This document shows, in pieces, positions 34,782 through 44,578 of a stretch of 64,000 nucleotides of DNA. Origin of the DNA: DATBAT01 sp963824805 (GTDB lineage Bacteria; Acidobacteriota; Terriglobia; Terriglobales; Acidobacteriaceae); the NCBI GenBank assembly GCA_963824805.1, contig CAWGQZ010000002.1:1-64000 (forward strand), given 5' to 3'. The notes under the pieces were generated by a model that was not told the DNA's origin, ran no database searches, and saw nothing but the letters and a program-made list of their open reading frames with translations. Position 1 is the first letter of the stretch. Every line of letters starts with the position of its first letter. A program made the translations under genes and the position numbers.

Positions 34782-37527
34782 ATGCGGGCGATAAGCTCCA
34801 TTTCGTGGCAGGTACTCAGTCCATATCTGGACGAGGCGCTCGAAATGCCCTCCGAACAGCGCTCGCGCTGGGTGGCGTCTCTGCGAGCGGAGAATCCGGA
34901 GTTGGCGCACCAACTGGAGACGCTATTGCGCGAACATGTCACGCTGGCGCAAGCGGGGTTTCCTGGAGAACGGCAGCGTAGGCAGACCGACCCTGGCGGG
35001 GCAAACCGTTGGTGTCTACACCCTGATATCGCAGATCGGCCAGGGCGGAATGGGAAGCGTCTGGCTGGCGGAGCGCAACGACGGGAGATTTGACCGCCGC
35101 GTGGCAATCAAGTTTCTTAACCTTGCGCTCATAGGCAAGGCGGGAGAACATCGCTTCAAACGTGAGGGCAATATACTCAGCCGGCTGGCGGATCCACACA
35201 TCGCCGAGCTGCTCGACGCAGGAATCTCGCAGGCCGGGCAGCCTTACCTCATTCTCGAATACATCGAGGGTGACCACATCGATCGCTATTGCGATCAACG
35301 CAGGCTTAGCGTGGGAGCACGGCTGCGCATATTTCTTGAGGTGCTGGGAGCGGTATCGCATGCCCATGCCAACCTGATCGTGCATCGCGATCTGAAGCCG
35401 TCAAACGTTTTGGTGGGAAACGACAGCAAAGTTAAGCTGCTCGACTTTGGAATTGCCAAGCTGCTCGAAGGCGAAAGCAAGCCTGCGCCGCCGACCCGAC
35501 TGACGATGGAAGGTGGACGGGCGATGACCCCCGAATACGCGGCCCCGGAACAATTGAAGGGGGAGCCCGTAACCACGGCCACCGATGTCTATGCTCTCGG
35601 AGTGCTGCTCTACTTGCTGCTGACCGGACAACACCCGGCTGGGCCCGGTCCGCACACCGCCGCAGACCTCATAAAGGCAGTCGTAGAGCGTGAGCCGGTT
35701 CGTCCCTCTGACATCGTCACTCGCGAGAGGGCAGGCGAAGAGGCAGCCAGTGCGCATGCCGCGAAGCGCGGCAGCACTCCCGACCGGCTTCATCGCTTGT
35801 TGCTTGGAGACCTCGATACGATTGTCACAAAGGCGTTGAAGAATGCGCCCGGTGAACGCTACGCCTCAGTCACCGCGCTGGCAGACGATCTGCGACGGTT
35901 TCTGAAGAACGAGCCCATCAGCGCCCGACCGGAGACTCTCGCCTATCGCGGAGCCAAGTTCGTCCGCAGAAATCGTACGGCGGTGGCACTCGCCACTCTG
36001 GCAGTTGCGGCGACCGTAGGGGGCGTGACTGGAACGTTGGTTCAAACTCGAACCGCGAGAGCGCAACGTGACTTCGCACTGCGCCAGGTGGAACGGAGCG
36101 AAGCGCTTAAAGATTTCCACGAATTTCTTCTTTCCGATGCCGCGCCATCAGGGAAGCCGTTCACCGTCAATGATCTTCTGGCCCGCGCAGAGCACATTGT
36201 GGAACGACAGCATGCGGACGACGATCCGACTCGGGTCATGTTAATGACTTCGATTGGTCGTCAATACCTGGCACAAGATGAGGGCGCCAGCGCCCGCCGC
36301 GTACTCGAGCTTGCTTACATCCTGTCCCGATCGGTCTCTGATCGGTCGATAAGGGCGCAGGCCTCTTGTACGCTGGCAGCGCAGCTGGCTCGAGACGAAC
36401 AACTACAGCGAGCCGAGCAGCTTTACCAGGAAGGGCTTCGGGAACTACCGGAGGATCCGCAATTCGCGCTGGCGCGAATCGATTGCCTTCAAAGTGGAAG
36501 CGAGATTGCCCAAGAGACTGGAGCTATTCGGGAGGGAATCACGCGATCACTGTCGGCGCAACGCGTTCTCGAGAGGTCGCCCTTCAGATCTGACACCCTG
36601 GAACTCAATCGCTGGACGGATCTGGCAAAATCCTACAGTTCGGCGGGACAGGATGCTGAAGCCGTCTCGGCATTCGAACGTGCCGGCGCATTGCTCACCT
36701 CCCTGGGACGGGATGACACCGGGACCGCTGTTTCGCTGTTCAATAACTGGGCGCTTGAACTGGACCAGATCGGACATCCGCTGGAAGCGCAAAAAATGTA
36801 CCGGCGGGCCATTGATATCAGCAGTGCGGGCCATTCGGAAGACGCTGTGTCTCCGATGGTACTGTGCAACTACGCCAGGTGTCTAAGGGATCTGGGCCGC
36901 CTCGACGAGGCGGCCGATTATGCGGAACGTGCATACGAGAAAGCACAACAGGTTGGCCTTGAGATAGCAGTCAATTATTCTTTGTTGGCGCGGGCGAAAA
37001 TCTATACCTCTCAAGGGAAATCCCGGCGCGCAGCCGCCATGTTTGCCGAGGTCAAGCCGAGATTGGAAAACAGCCTGCCCCCTGGCCATTATGGTTTTGC
37101 CTCATTGGCTTCGGCGCAGGCGCTCAACGCGTTGGCCCAGGGTGATGTCTCAGCTGCACTAAAACTTGCAGATCAGTCGGTTGCCATCGACGAGGCGGCC
37201 ATCACGGCAGGTGGCGAAGGCAGCTATTACATGCCCACCCTTCTGATCAACCGCGCAACGGTTGAACTCGAAGCCAGGCGTCCGCATTTGGCCGTAGAAG
37301 ACGCATCCCGGGCCTTGACTTTGTTGCAAGCCGGCAGCAAGCCGGGAACATTTTCCAGCATCCAGGGCGCCGCCTATCTGGCGTTGGGGCGCGCGCTGAG
37401 AGCTCAGGGCAAGGTAAGGGAAGCGAGCACCGCATTCGGGTCCGCAGCCGAGCATCTCAGGGTTACCGTGGGCCCTGATCATCCCGACAGTCGCCAGGCT
37501 CAACAACTGGCACGCTCCACAACCTAG
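34782..37527 (+). CDS. Membrane Ser/Thr protein kinase with TPR extracytoplasmic domain (one frameshift)
   Basis: About 914 residues. An N-terminal 60-residue helical segment, common in this group, is separated from the kinase by a break near 34965 where one extra C lies between QAGF and LENGS. The kinase is complete: glycine loop IGQGGMGSVWLA, Lys in RRVAIKFL, HRDLKPSNVL, DFGIAK, AAPEQLKGEPVTTATDVYALG. A membrane segment (AVALATLAVAATVGGVTGTL) follows, then about 480 residues of TPR-like repeats. All catalytic residues are present. It is 4 bases after the ECF sigma gene, suggesting that phosphorylation controls sigma activity. Confidence 0.9.
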
Positions 37528-37671
37528 CCCCACCTTTTCCAACTCTGCCTGTCGTCTTTTCCTTCTGTTTTTCGATATCCCAAGTAGAGACCAACAGTCG
37601 ATGGCGCTCGGAAACCCACCGGGTACCAAGGACGGGAATGAGTCCCCGCAACTCAACCTTTAGGAGGATCC

Positions 37672-38082
37672 ATGAAAAGCTTTATTGTCCGCATTTTCGC
37701 TCCGATGTTGTTCGTGGTCATGGGAATGGCGATGGCGGCGCCAGCGCAAACAATCTCCACCATCAAAGTCTCGATTCCCTTTGAATTTAGCTTTGGTGAC
37801 AAGACCTTCCCTGCCGGCAACTACGCCTTGGTGCAACCATCGGAACATTTCCTGGTTTTGCGCGGTTCCGAAGGAAATAGTCTCGCAGAAGTCCCCACCC
37901 AGTTCGTCGAGTCTTTCCGGCCCGCGGATGGAACGAAACTCAAGTTCTATCCCTCGAACGGCAAGTACACGCTGGCTGAGGTTTGGCTTAGGGAAAGCTA
38001 TTCCGGGTTAGAGCTCTACAAAGCCAAAGAACAGAATTTCGAGAAAGGCCATTCGGTCCAGGTTAGCTTGATCCACGAGTAG
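37672..38082 (+). CDS. Small secreted protein, Acidobacteria-type, unknown function
   Basis: 136 residues with TAGGAGGA just upstream of the ATG. A signal peptide (about residues 1-26, ending MAAPAQ) precedes a beta-rich domain of about 110 residues. It contains VSIPFEFSFGDKTFPAGNYALVQPS, LRGSEGNSLAEVPTQF and the tail GHSVQVSLIHE. I know similar repeated families from acidobacterial genomes but no function. Four sigma/kinase-like genes upstream are on the same strand; a 144-base gap with T-rich sequence and no clear hairpin separates them. Confidence 0.7.
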   Translation: MKSFIVRIFAPMLFVVMGMAMAAPAQTISTIKVSIPFEFSFGDKTFPAGNYALVQPSEHFLVLRGSEGNSLAEVPTQFVESFRPADGTKLKFYPSNGKYTLAEVWLRESYSGLELYKAKEQNFEKGHSVQVSLIHE

Positions 38083-38308
38083 CACGAGAAACGAACCGTG
38101 AATACCTCGACAGACCGATGACCATGACTGGATATTCAAATGGAACGACTACAAACCATCGTGGAAGCGCTTCTTAACCTCTGCCCAGTGAAGCGAAACG
38201 GCATGAGGTGCACGCTGCCGTTGGATCACGCGCCGGCTACACCTCACCAATTCACCGGGACGCGCTTCCACCCATCCCCTGCCGCCCCGACGCCGTTAAG
38301 ATATATCC

Positions 38309-38722
38309 ATGAAGTTCCACACGGAATATCTGACCTTTCACACCAGGAAACATCGCGAGTACATTCACCTAACCCCGCAGGTTGACACCATCCTGAAGAA
38401 GAGTGGGATCAAAGAAGGTATGGTGCTGGTTTCGGCAATGCATATCACCGCCGGCGTCTACGTGAACGACAATGAATCAGGATTGATCGAGGATATCGAT
38501 CAATGGCTGGAGGCCCTGGCACCCTTCCGCAAAGACTACAAACATCACGATACCGGGGAGGACAATGGGGACTCCCACCTGAAATCGCTCATCATTCACC
38601 ATGAGGTAATTGTTCCCGTCACCGCCGGGCGACTTGACCTGGGGCCATGGCAACGAATTTTCTACGCAGAGTTCGACGGTCAGCGGGATAAGCGGCTCAT
38701 CGTCAAGGTGATGGGGGAGTAG
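38309..38722 (+). CDS. yjbQ: YjbQ family protein (UPF0047)
   Basis: 137 residues, exactly the family length. The conserved segments are in order: MHITAGVYVNDNESG, DIDQWLEALAPF, YKHHDTGEDNGDSHLKSLIIHHE, VTAGRLDLGPWQRIFYAEFDGQR. The three His and Glu/Asp of the metal-like pocket are kept. Members of this family have been reported to have weak thiamine-phosphate synthase activity; the physiological role is unclear. The solitary thiG lies 20 kb away in the same window, but no link is visible. A marginal Cys/His-containing frame at 38140-38385 overlaps its start and is not annotated. Confidence 0.92.
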   Translation: MKFHTEYLTFHTRKHREYIHLTPQVDTILKKSGIKEGMVLVSAMHITAGVYVNDNESGLIEDIDQWLEALAPFRKDYKHHDTGEDNGDSHLKSLIIHHEVIVPVTAGRLDLGPWQRIFYAEFDGQRDKRLIVKVMGE

Positions 38723-38726
38723 CCTT

Positions 38727-39269
38727 TCAGAACAGAAGCACCCCGGTGGCCGCGATCACCAGTCCGATGCCTCCGGTCACGATGCCGAGGAGCCAAAACG
38801 TCCGGCGACCTGAGAGCAGCGTTATGGAAGTAATGACCAAGGCAATTTCCAGAAATACCTCTCCCAAATCGAAGCGGTTGGCACGCCTGCGTTCGTGTTC
38901 GACTTCCTCTTCCAGCCTCCGGGCTTCGGCGTCGAGTTCTTTCTGTTCGTCGCGGTAGCGCTCGGCTTCCGAAGCGTATTTTTCGCGAAGCCTGTCCGCC
39001 TGCGCTGCCTCCTTGGAGTTCATCAGAGAAATCATGTCGGCGAACTGCTCGTCGCTGTGGCGTCGGATATTTTTGGCCTGGAAGTAAGCCCATTGATCGC
39101 TGACCTTATTCTGCAGAACAACCTCTTCGGTGTGAGCGCGGTGTCCGAGCAATGACACCGTTGCAACCAGGACTGCCAGGATCGCCATGGTCAGAGACAC
39201 CGGCGCGAGATCGGGATTGTGACGTGCGTTCTCGGCGTGTTCCTGTAATTCTTGAAGTTCGTCTGTCAT
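38727..39269 (-). CDS. DUF4337 domain-containing membrane protein
   Basis: 180 residues. A short N-terminus (TDELQELQEHAENA) leads to a membrane helix (LAPVSLTMAILAVLVATVSLLG). A charged coiled-coil section follows (DRLREKYASEAERYRDEQKELDAEARRLEEEVEHERRRANRF), then a C-terminal pair of membrane helices (EIALVITSITLLSGRRTFWLLGIVTGGIGLVIAATGVLLF). This arrangement is DUF4337. VLQNKVSDQWAYFQAKNIR is the most conserved part of the family. No function is known. It converges on yjbQ with a 4-base gap. Confidence 0.85.
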   Translation of the reverse strand: MTDELQELQEHAENARHNPDLAPVSLTMAILAVLVATVSLLGHRAHTEEVVLQNKVSDQWAYFQAKNIRRHSDEQFADMISLMNSKEAAQADRLREKYASEAERYRDEQKELDAEARRLEEEVEHERRRANRFDLGEVFLEIALVITSITLLSGRRTFWLLGIVTGGIGLVIAATGVLLF

Positions 39270-39632
39270 AGGTCTCCTTTAGGTGGGCGACCAGATATTT
39301 TACCCGTAGTTCATGGCATGTTCGTCTGCCGGATCTAGGCGTTCGAGGATTAGCTGGAAAGGGTTGATTAGACAAATCTTACTCCCCGCCCGGAAGTCCA
39401 AAGATTCGGTCACAGGTGTGCCAACTCGTCGTGTTCGAATCTGTTTCGTCGTTTGCAGCCGGGTAAGCTCTTCCCGGTTGGAACTCACTAGTGCAATTCC
39501 GCACGGCTCACTTCTATCGCGACGCAACCAACCGCGCCGCTGCAGCGGGACAAGCCCGTTGTTGCACAAGCTGTGACCTCCCAGATGTTGAGCTCCAGGG
39601 CGTCACTGGGGCAGGGATGACGCCACTACTGG
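39270..39632. other. Intergenic region, no convincing gene
   Basis: This and the following 160 bases separate the DUF4337 gene from the next plus-strand operon. A minus-strand frame (39300-39569, TTG start behind GGGAGGT, 89 residues) is possible but matches nothing I know and has no membrane or signal segment. A plus-strand frame over the same bases is arginine- and serine-rich and looks like a shadow. Confidence 0.4.
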
Positions 39633-39650
39633 TGTGTCAGGCCTGACACA
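39633..39650. promoter_or_regulatory. 18-bp perfect palindrome upstream of the sensor operon
   Basis: TGTGTCAGGCCTGACACA is fully self-complementary and lies 142 bases upstream of the first small gene of the 39.8-45.9 kb run. It has the form of a dimeric regulator site. A nearby TGGCACG resembles half of a sigma-54 promoter, but the spacing to GC is 9 rather than 10 bases. Confidence 0.5.
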
Positions 39651-39792
39651 TCGTGGCCGGAGTGGCACGAATTAGCCCCTAAAAACCCCAATAAGCCTCC
39701 TCTTTTCATCACCCTACGTCTGGGGAACAACATGCTTCCTATCTGGAGTGCCGGCGGCCAAGCAAAAGGGGCGGCAGGCTACAGGAGGATCT

Positions 39793-39945
39793 ATGCAACT
39801 CATCATGACGACTCTATCCGTGATCGCTGGAATGGTGTTTTCTCTGGGAATCTCCCTGTTGGTTGAAGAATTGATCTTCGGCAAGGTATTCCCACTTCTC
39901 TTCGCGCCCGCGATGGCGGTTCGGATTAGATCCGAACGCCAATAA
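39793..39945 (+). CDS. Small membrane protein, 50 residues
   Basis: ATG at 39793 with AGGAGGAT 2-9 bases upstream. The protein has one long hydrophobic region (TTLSVIAGMVFSLGISLLVEELIFGKVFPLLF) and a basic tail ending RSERQ. No family function is known to me, though similar short proteins occur in acidobacterial genomes. The strong ribosome site and the following tightly packed genes support expression. Confidence 0.65.
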   Translation: MQLIMTTLSVIAGMVFSLGISLLVEELIFGKVFPLLFAPAMAVRIRSERQ

Positions 39946-39973
39946 GATCGACAAACAAGAATCAGGGGGCTCT

Positions 39974-40174
39974 ATGTTGTTCGGTGAATATTTTTGTCTG
40001 GTGGGTGGAGGGATGATGATCGGGATCGCCGCATCGATTTTGGCTTTCGAATCGTGGCGCGCCCGATCGCAAGCGCCCAGATGGCCCACCGGCTTGGCGC
40101 TGACAATGCTGGCATGGGGTCCAATTCTATTGGGTGCTGGAATTTTGGTAGTCGCGGACGCGCAGCTGCACTAG
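39974..40174 (+). CDS. Small membrane protein with two helices, 66 residues
   Basis: ATG at 39974, preceded by CAGGGGG; it starts 28 bases after the previous stop. Two hydrophobic segments (CLVGGGMMIGIAASILAF and LALTMLAWGPILLGAGILVVA) flank a basic loop (RARSQAPRWP), giving a hairpin topology. No known domain. It could be an accessory of the sensor proteins encoded downstream, but the evidence is only position. Confidence 0.6.
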   Translation: MLFGEYFCLVGGGMMIGIAASILAFESWRARSQAPRWPTGLALTMLAWGPILLGAGILVVADAQLH

Positions 40175-40215
40175 CGGGCCGCGTGCAGTCGGCACTATCG
40201 GGAACGGTAACGGGG

Positions 40216-41474
40216 ATGACGAGGACCAAACTGAGGCGTGGCCGCAGCGCAGTTTATAATTCGCGCATCCTGTCCTTTCATTTTGCAGCCCGGGTTTTGC
40301 TGGGAGTTCTGGTGATGTGCCACGGAATCCCCGCAAACAGCGAAGACTTAGCTCCCCTGGAAGACAAATTCGCGGAAAAGATCATTTCTGTCACCGGACC
40401 GGGGCTGCTGTCCCTTGAGGTGGCGAACCATTCTTCCCTGAATCAAGCGGAAGTGGAAGCCGTGCAGCGAGGGTTGATAACGAGCCTGGCAAGCTTTGGT
40501 GGACGAGTCGTCAACGGCGATCCGGCAGCTGCTGCGGTTCGAATCTCTCTGTCGGAAGATTTGAAAAATTACGTCTGGATCGCGGAGATCAAACAGGGAG
40601 CCGGTGAACCTTCGGTTGCCATGATTTCGATGCCGCGATTGAAGCTGAATGTTTCTCCGCTGGAAGGCGGATCGCTGGTCATCCGCAAAACGCTGGTGTG
40701 GTCTTCACAAGACCAGATTCTTGATGTGGCCGAGATCGCCGGCAATCCTGCCCGTGCAGTGGTTTTGTATCCCGAGCAGATCACCCTCTATCAGTCACAG
40801 GGGGGGAAATGGCAGGCTGAACAGTCCGTTCCGTGGCCCATTCTCAGCCATGGCCAAGGGACTTGCGAGGGAGGCTCGCGCCGCGCAAAGATCGCCTCTT
40901 CGATGCCTACCTGCCGGGCGCTTTCTGTCAGAGTACAAGCGGCCTGCCCCTTGGAGTAACTTGCCGGCAGAGCGATGATCCGTGGCCACTGGCAGGCGAG
41001 CAATTTCCCCTGAGCGGATTCTTCACTCCGGCCAAGAATTATTTCACCGGAGCGCTTTCGCCGGGAATTGGAGCGCAACGTTCCTTGCCGGCGTTCTATT
41101 CGGCGGCAGTCATTCCGCGCACTCCGGCTCCTCTTTGGTTGTTCGCAGCGGTGGATGGCAATGTGCATTTGCTGGATGGCACAACAGACCAATCCGCAAT
41201 TTTGAGATGGGGCAGCGACATCGCCAGTATTCACAGCGGTTGCGGATCAGGTTGGCAGGTGCTGGCAAGTTCGCCCAATGGTGCGGACGATGCAGTGCGG
41301 GCATTTGAAATCCGTGATCGCGAAGCAGTGCCGGCAACGCAACCTCTCGCGCTGGGTGGCAGTGTCAGTGCATTGTGGACGGCATTCGACCCCACCAGCG
41401 CCATTGCCGTTTTACACAGCCGGGAGACGGGAACCTATGAGGTTTATCGCCTTACGATTACTTGTGGCCAGTAG
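40216..41474 (+). CDS. Secreted protein with C-terminal beta-propeller-like region, unknown function (one frameshift)
   Basis: About 419 residues. A signal peptide (FAARVLLGVLVMCHGIPANS) precedes an alpha/beta domain (FAEKIISVTGPGLLSLEVANHSSLNQAEVEAVQRGL to VRISLSEDLKNYVWIAEI). A strand-rich region follows (WPRDLRGRL, LFDAYLPGAFC, LFAAVDGNVHLLDG, YEVYRLTI). The two parts are in different frames, with the change near 40835. The family seems restricted and I cannot name it. Its last 38 bases overlap the start of the solute-binding-protein gene, so it is coupled to the sensor genes downstream. Confidence 0.6.
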
Positions 41475-42769
41475 CCTGTTGCTGGGGAATGCTGCGGCCG
41501 CGACCCGCCCGCACTATGGCGGCAATCTGCGCGTAATAATGTCCGCGTCAGGGAGTTTGGATCCGGTTGAACTTTCGGGAACAGTGGGGGGACGAAACAT
41601 TGCGCGATTGCTTTTCGACACCCTGACGACAATAGATGACCGCGGAATTACACAGCCTGGGTTAGCCACTTCGTGGCAGTCGGATCGCGGAAAATCGCAA
41701 CTGGCAGTTCTCTTTGCGGCCTGGGGTTAGGTTCGCGGACGGTTCCCCGCTAACTCCCGAAAGTGTCTCCGCTTCATTGCGGACGATAAACCCGGCGTGG
41801 CACGTGGCGGCGGGTAGCGACAGCATTGCAATTCAAGTCGATCCTCGGAACGTAGATTTGCCCGCCGTGCTGGCTCTGGTGCGCAACTCCATTGTGCGGC
41901 GTGAAGGCGGGAAGTTAGCCGGTACCGGACCTTTTACCGTGAGCGAGTGGCTGCCGGGCAAAAGGCTGGCACTCACAGCGCGAGACGATTATTGGAATGG
42001 ACGTGCTTTTCTGAGCTCGATTGACATCGATCTCGGTGGCAATTCGCAGTCGGTCGATTTTGGTAGACATCAGGTGGTGGAGATCACGCCGGAACAAGCG
42101 CGTCGCGTTGCTGACAGCCGCGTTTCTGCTTCTTCGGAACTCTTGGCCTTGGTGTTCGCGCGCATTCCGGCTTCTGCCATGGAAGGACGGCTACGAGGTG
42201 CGCTGTCATCAAGCATTGACCGCAAGGTGATTGCGGAAGTTATTTTGCAGGGCGGTGCAGAACCGGCGCGCGGGCTGCTGCCGGGATGGCTGACCGGCTA
42301 CGATTTTCTGTTTTCTACAGACACAAATCTAGCCTCGGCTCGCCAGGCAGTTGCCGAAACTAAACAGAAGCCTGCCTGGAGCCTGGGATACGATGCCAAC
42401 GATCCTCTGGCACGATTAGTGTCAGAAAGAATCGCACTGAACGCCAGCGACGCCGGTATCAGGCTATTACCGACGCCTCGCGCGGATTCGGATGTGCGCC
42501 TGGTGAGGCTGAGTCTGGCATCGCTTGATCCCCATATCGCCATGGAGAGTTGGGCGGCCAGCATCGGCTTGGTACCTCCGAAATTTGCCGGCGGTTCAAG
42601 CGAGGAGTTATACGCCGCCGAACGGGTGCTCCTCCAGACCCAGCAGGTTATCCCACTAGTTCATGTGAAAGCCGCGGTAGCGGTCGCGGGCGTGGTGAAT
42701 GGTTGGAGCAACAGCCGAAGCGGCGACTGGCACCTCGTAGATGTGTGGCTGGGAGTCGAGAAGCCGTGA
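41437..42769 (+). CDS. Family 5 extracellular solute-binding protein (peptide/nickel type), stand-alone (one frameshift)
   Basis: About 444 residues. The ATG at 41437 gives a signal peptide (RFIALRLLVASSLLLGNAAAA) and then the SBP_bac_5 opening HYGGNLRVIM-SLDPVE. FDTLTTIDDRGITQPGLATSW and, after the break near 41695, WQFSLRPGVRFADGSPLTPESV are family hallmarks, as is GTGPFTVSEWLPGKRLALTARDDYW. Such proteins normally deliver peptides to an ABC permease, but no permease or ATPase gene is adjacent. Instead its stop overlaps the sensor kinase start (GTGA). It is shorter than typical members (about 520). A role as the ligand-sensing partner of the kinase is inferred. Confidence 0.8.
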
Positions 42770-44576
42770 GCTTTCGCCGCAAGTTGCTGCTCGCGTTCGC
42801 GCTCACGGTGGTGCTTTCGGTGATCACAGTAGCCTGGATCGCATCGGTAGTAACGCGCCGTGCTTTCGAACAAGCGGATAACGAGCGTAGTGCGGCACTA
42901 GTGGCGCAGTTTCGCCATGAATTCGCGCGCCGCGGCCAGGAAGTGACCCGCCGAGTGCACAACATAGCGGGAGGAGAGACTGCCACTCGAATGGCGGCAG
43001 CAGCGGCAAATTCGCCGCGTGACTACGGAGCCTTCGTAAACGATGCCAAAACAATCGCCGGGGAGCAACAGCTTGACTTTCTGGAATTTGTCGACGGCGA
43101 CGGAACCATCCTTTCTTCTGCCCAGTGGCCGGCGAAGTTTGGCTATAAGGAAAGCAATTTTTCACCAGCATCACCAGGGAAACCGTTCTACGTAAGCAGG
43201 AGGCTCCGGAAGGAACGGTGCTGGGACTGTGCGCCACCGACCAGGTTGCCAATGGAAGTAGCCCGATTTTCGTCATTGGCGGGCAACGCCTCGATAAAGA
43301 TTTTTTGGCATCGCTCGAATTGCCCGCCGGTATGAGAGTGATGTTTTATCAAAATCTGGAAAGCCAACTCTCTTCGAAGCTCCTGCTTGATCCTTCCGGC
43401 AGCCTGCAAGATCCCGCGAAACTGACGAGCCTGATCAATCATGCAAGGGAGCAGAAACAAGACGTCGCAGAGATCGTCCACTGGTCTGGAGACGCCGCAG
43501 AAGATGAGACGGTGCACGCCATCCCTCTCAGTGGTGATGACAATCATGTTTTGGGCATTCTGTTGGCCGGAACCTCCCGGCGGCCCTATGTAGAGTTATT
43601 GCGGCGCATTCGGTCAGGGGCGCTTCTGGCGGCAGCCGCGGGACTGGTGTTTGCAACTCTATTCAGCAGTTGGGTGGGAGCACGGGTGACGCGTCCCGTT
43701 GTGCGATTGGCGGAGGCCGCACGTGAGGTCGCTGCCGGGAACTGGTATGCCCAAGCTGAGGTTACGTCCTCAGATGAATTGGGAGAGCTGTCTGAAGCGT
43801 TTAATCGCATGACTCGCGATCTGGCAGAACAACGCGAACGATTGGTTAAGACCGAGCGAATCGCGGCGTGGCGTGAGTTAGCGAGGCGGTTGGCGCATGA
43901 GTTGAAGAATCCGCTGTTCCCGCTACAGCTGACGGTAGAGAATCTGCTGCGGGCGCGGCAACAAAGCCCGGAGCAGTTCGAAGAGATCTTTCAGGAAAGC
44001 TCTGCGACGCTGCTGGCGGAGATTGCGAACCTGAAGGCGGTGGTAGCACGCTTCAGTGATTTCGCCCGGATGCCGCAACCGCAACTGCAGTCGCTGGATC
44101 TGAATGAACTCGTCCGCAACGCAACCCGTCTGTTCCAGGCTCAGTTTCAATCCCCGAGTCATGGTGCGATTGAATGCAAGCTCGATCTGGATGAAGCGCT
44201 TGGACAGATCGAGGGCGATCCTGAACTGCTGCATAGGGCTCTGTCAAACCTGTTGTTAAATGCCATGGACGCGATGCCGCAAGGTGGAACTCTCACCGTC
44301 GCCACCCGAAAGGACCACAAGCAGGTAGTCCTCTCGGTCTCGGATACCGGCGTGGGAATGACAGAAGAAGAGTGCGCACAACTTTTTACCCCGTACTACA
44401 CCAGCAAAATGCACGGCACAGGGCTAGGCCTTGCAATTGTGCAATCGGTAATTAACGACCATCATGGACGGGTCAGCGTGACCAGCAAGCCGGGCGCGGG
44501 ATCAACCTTTGTGATCGAGTTGCCACGAACGGGGCAGCAGGCTCAAACAATTTCCCACTGGAAAGGATTCTCCTGA
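42766..44576 (+). CDS. NtrY-like membrane sensor histidine kinase (one frameshift)
   Basis: About 603 residues. GTG start overlaps the previous stop. The first membrane helix (LLLAFALTVVLSVITVAWIASVV) is followed by about 260 extracytoplasmic residues and a second helix (SGALLAAAAGLVFATLFSSWV). HAMP comes next (ARVTRPVVRLAEAAREV), then the H box RRLAHELKNPLFPL, N box NLLLNAMDAM, G1 SDTGVGM and G2 GTGLGLAIV. The frame changes near 43160, at a run of five T. All catalytic motifs lie after the break and are intact. HAMP followed by HELKNPLFPLQL is the NtrY type, which pairs with sigma-54 activators; the next gene encodes one. Confidence 0.88.
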
Positions 44577-44578
44577 AC

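Noticed and set aside
38140..38385. Possible 81-residue Cys/His-containing protein before yjbQ
   Set aside because: The stretch CPVKRNGMRCTLPLDH resembles a small zinc-ribbon-like pattern, but the frame runs 77 bases into yjbQ and has no good ribosome site; not strong enough to annotate.
39300..39569. Minus-strand TTG frame, 89 residues, with GGGAGGT upstream
   Set aside because: The ribosome-site match is good, but the protein shows no motif, signal or membrane segment and a competing plus-strand frame covers the same bases.
39663..39678. Sigma-54-like promoter TGGCACG...GC before the micro-protein operon
   Set aside because: The spacing between GG and GC is 9 instead of 10 bases and the -12 element is AGCC rather than TTGC.
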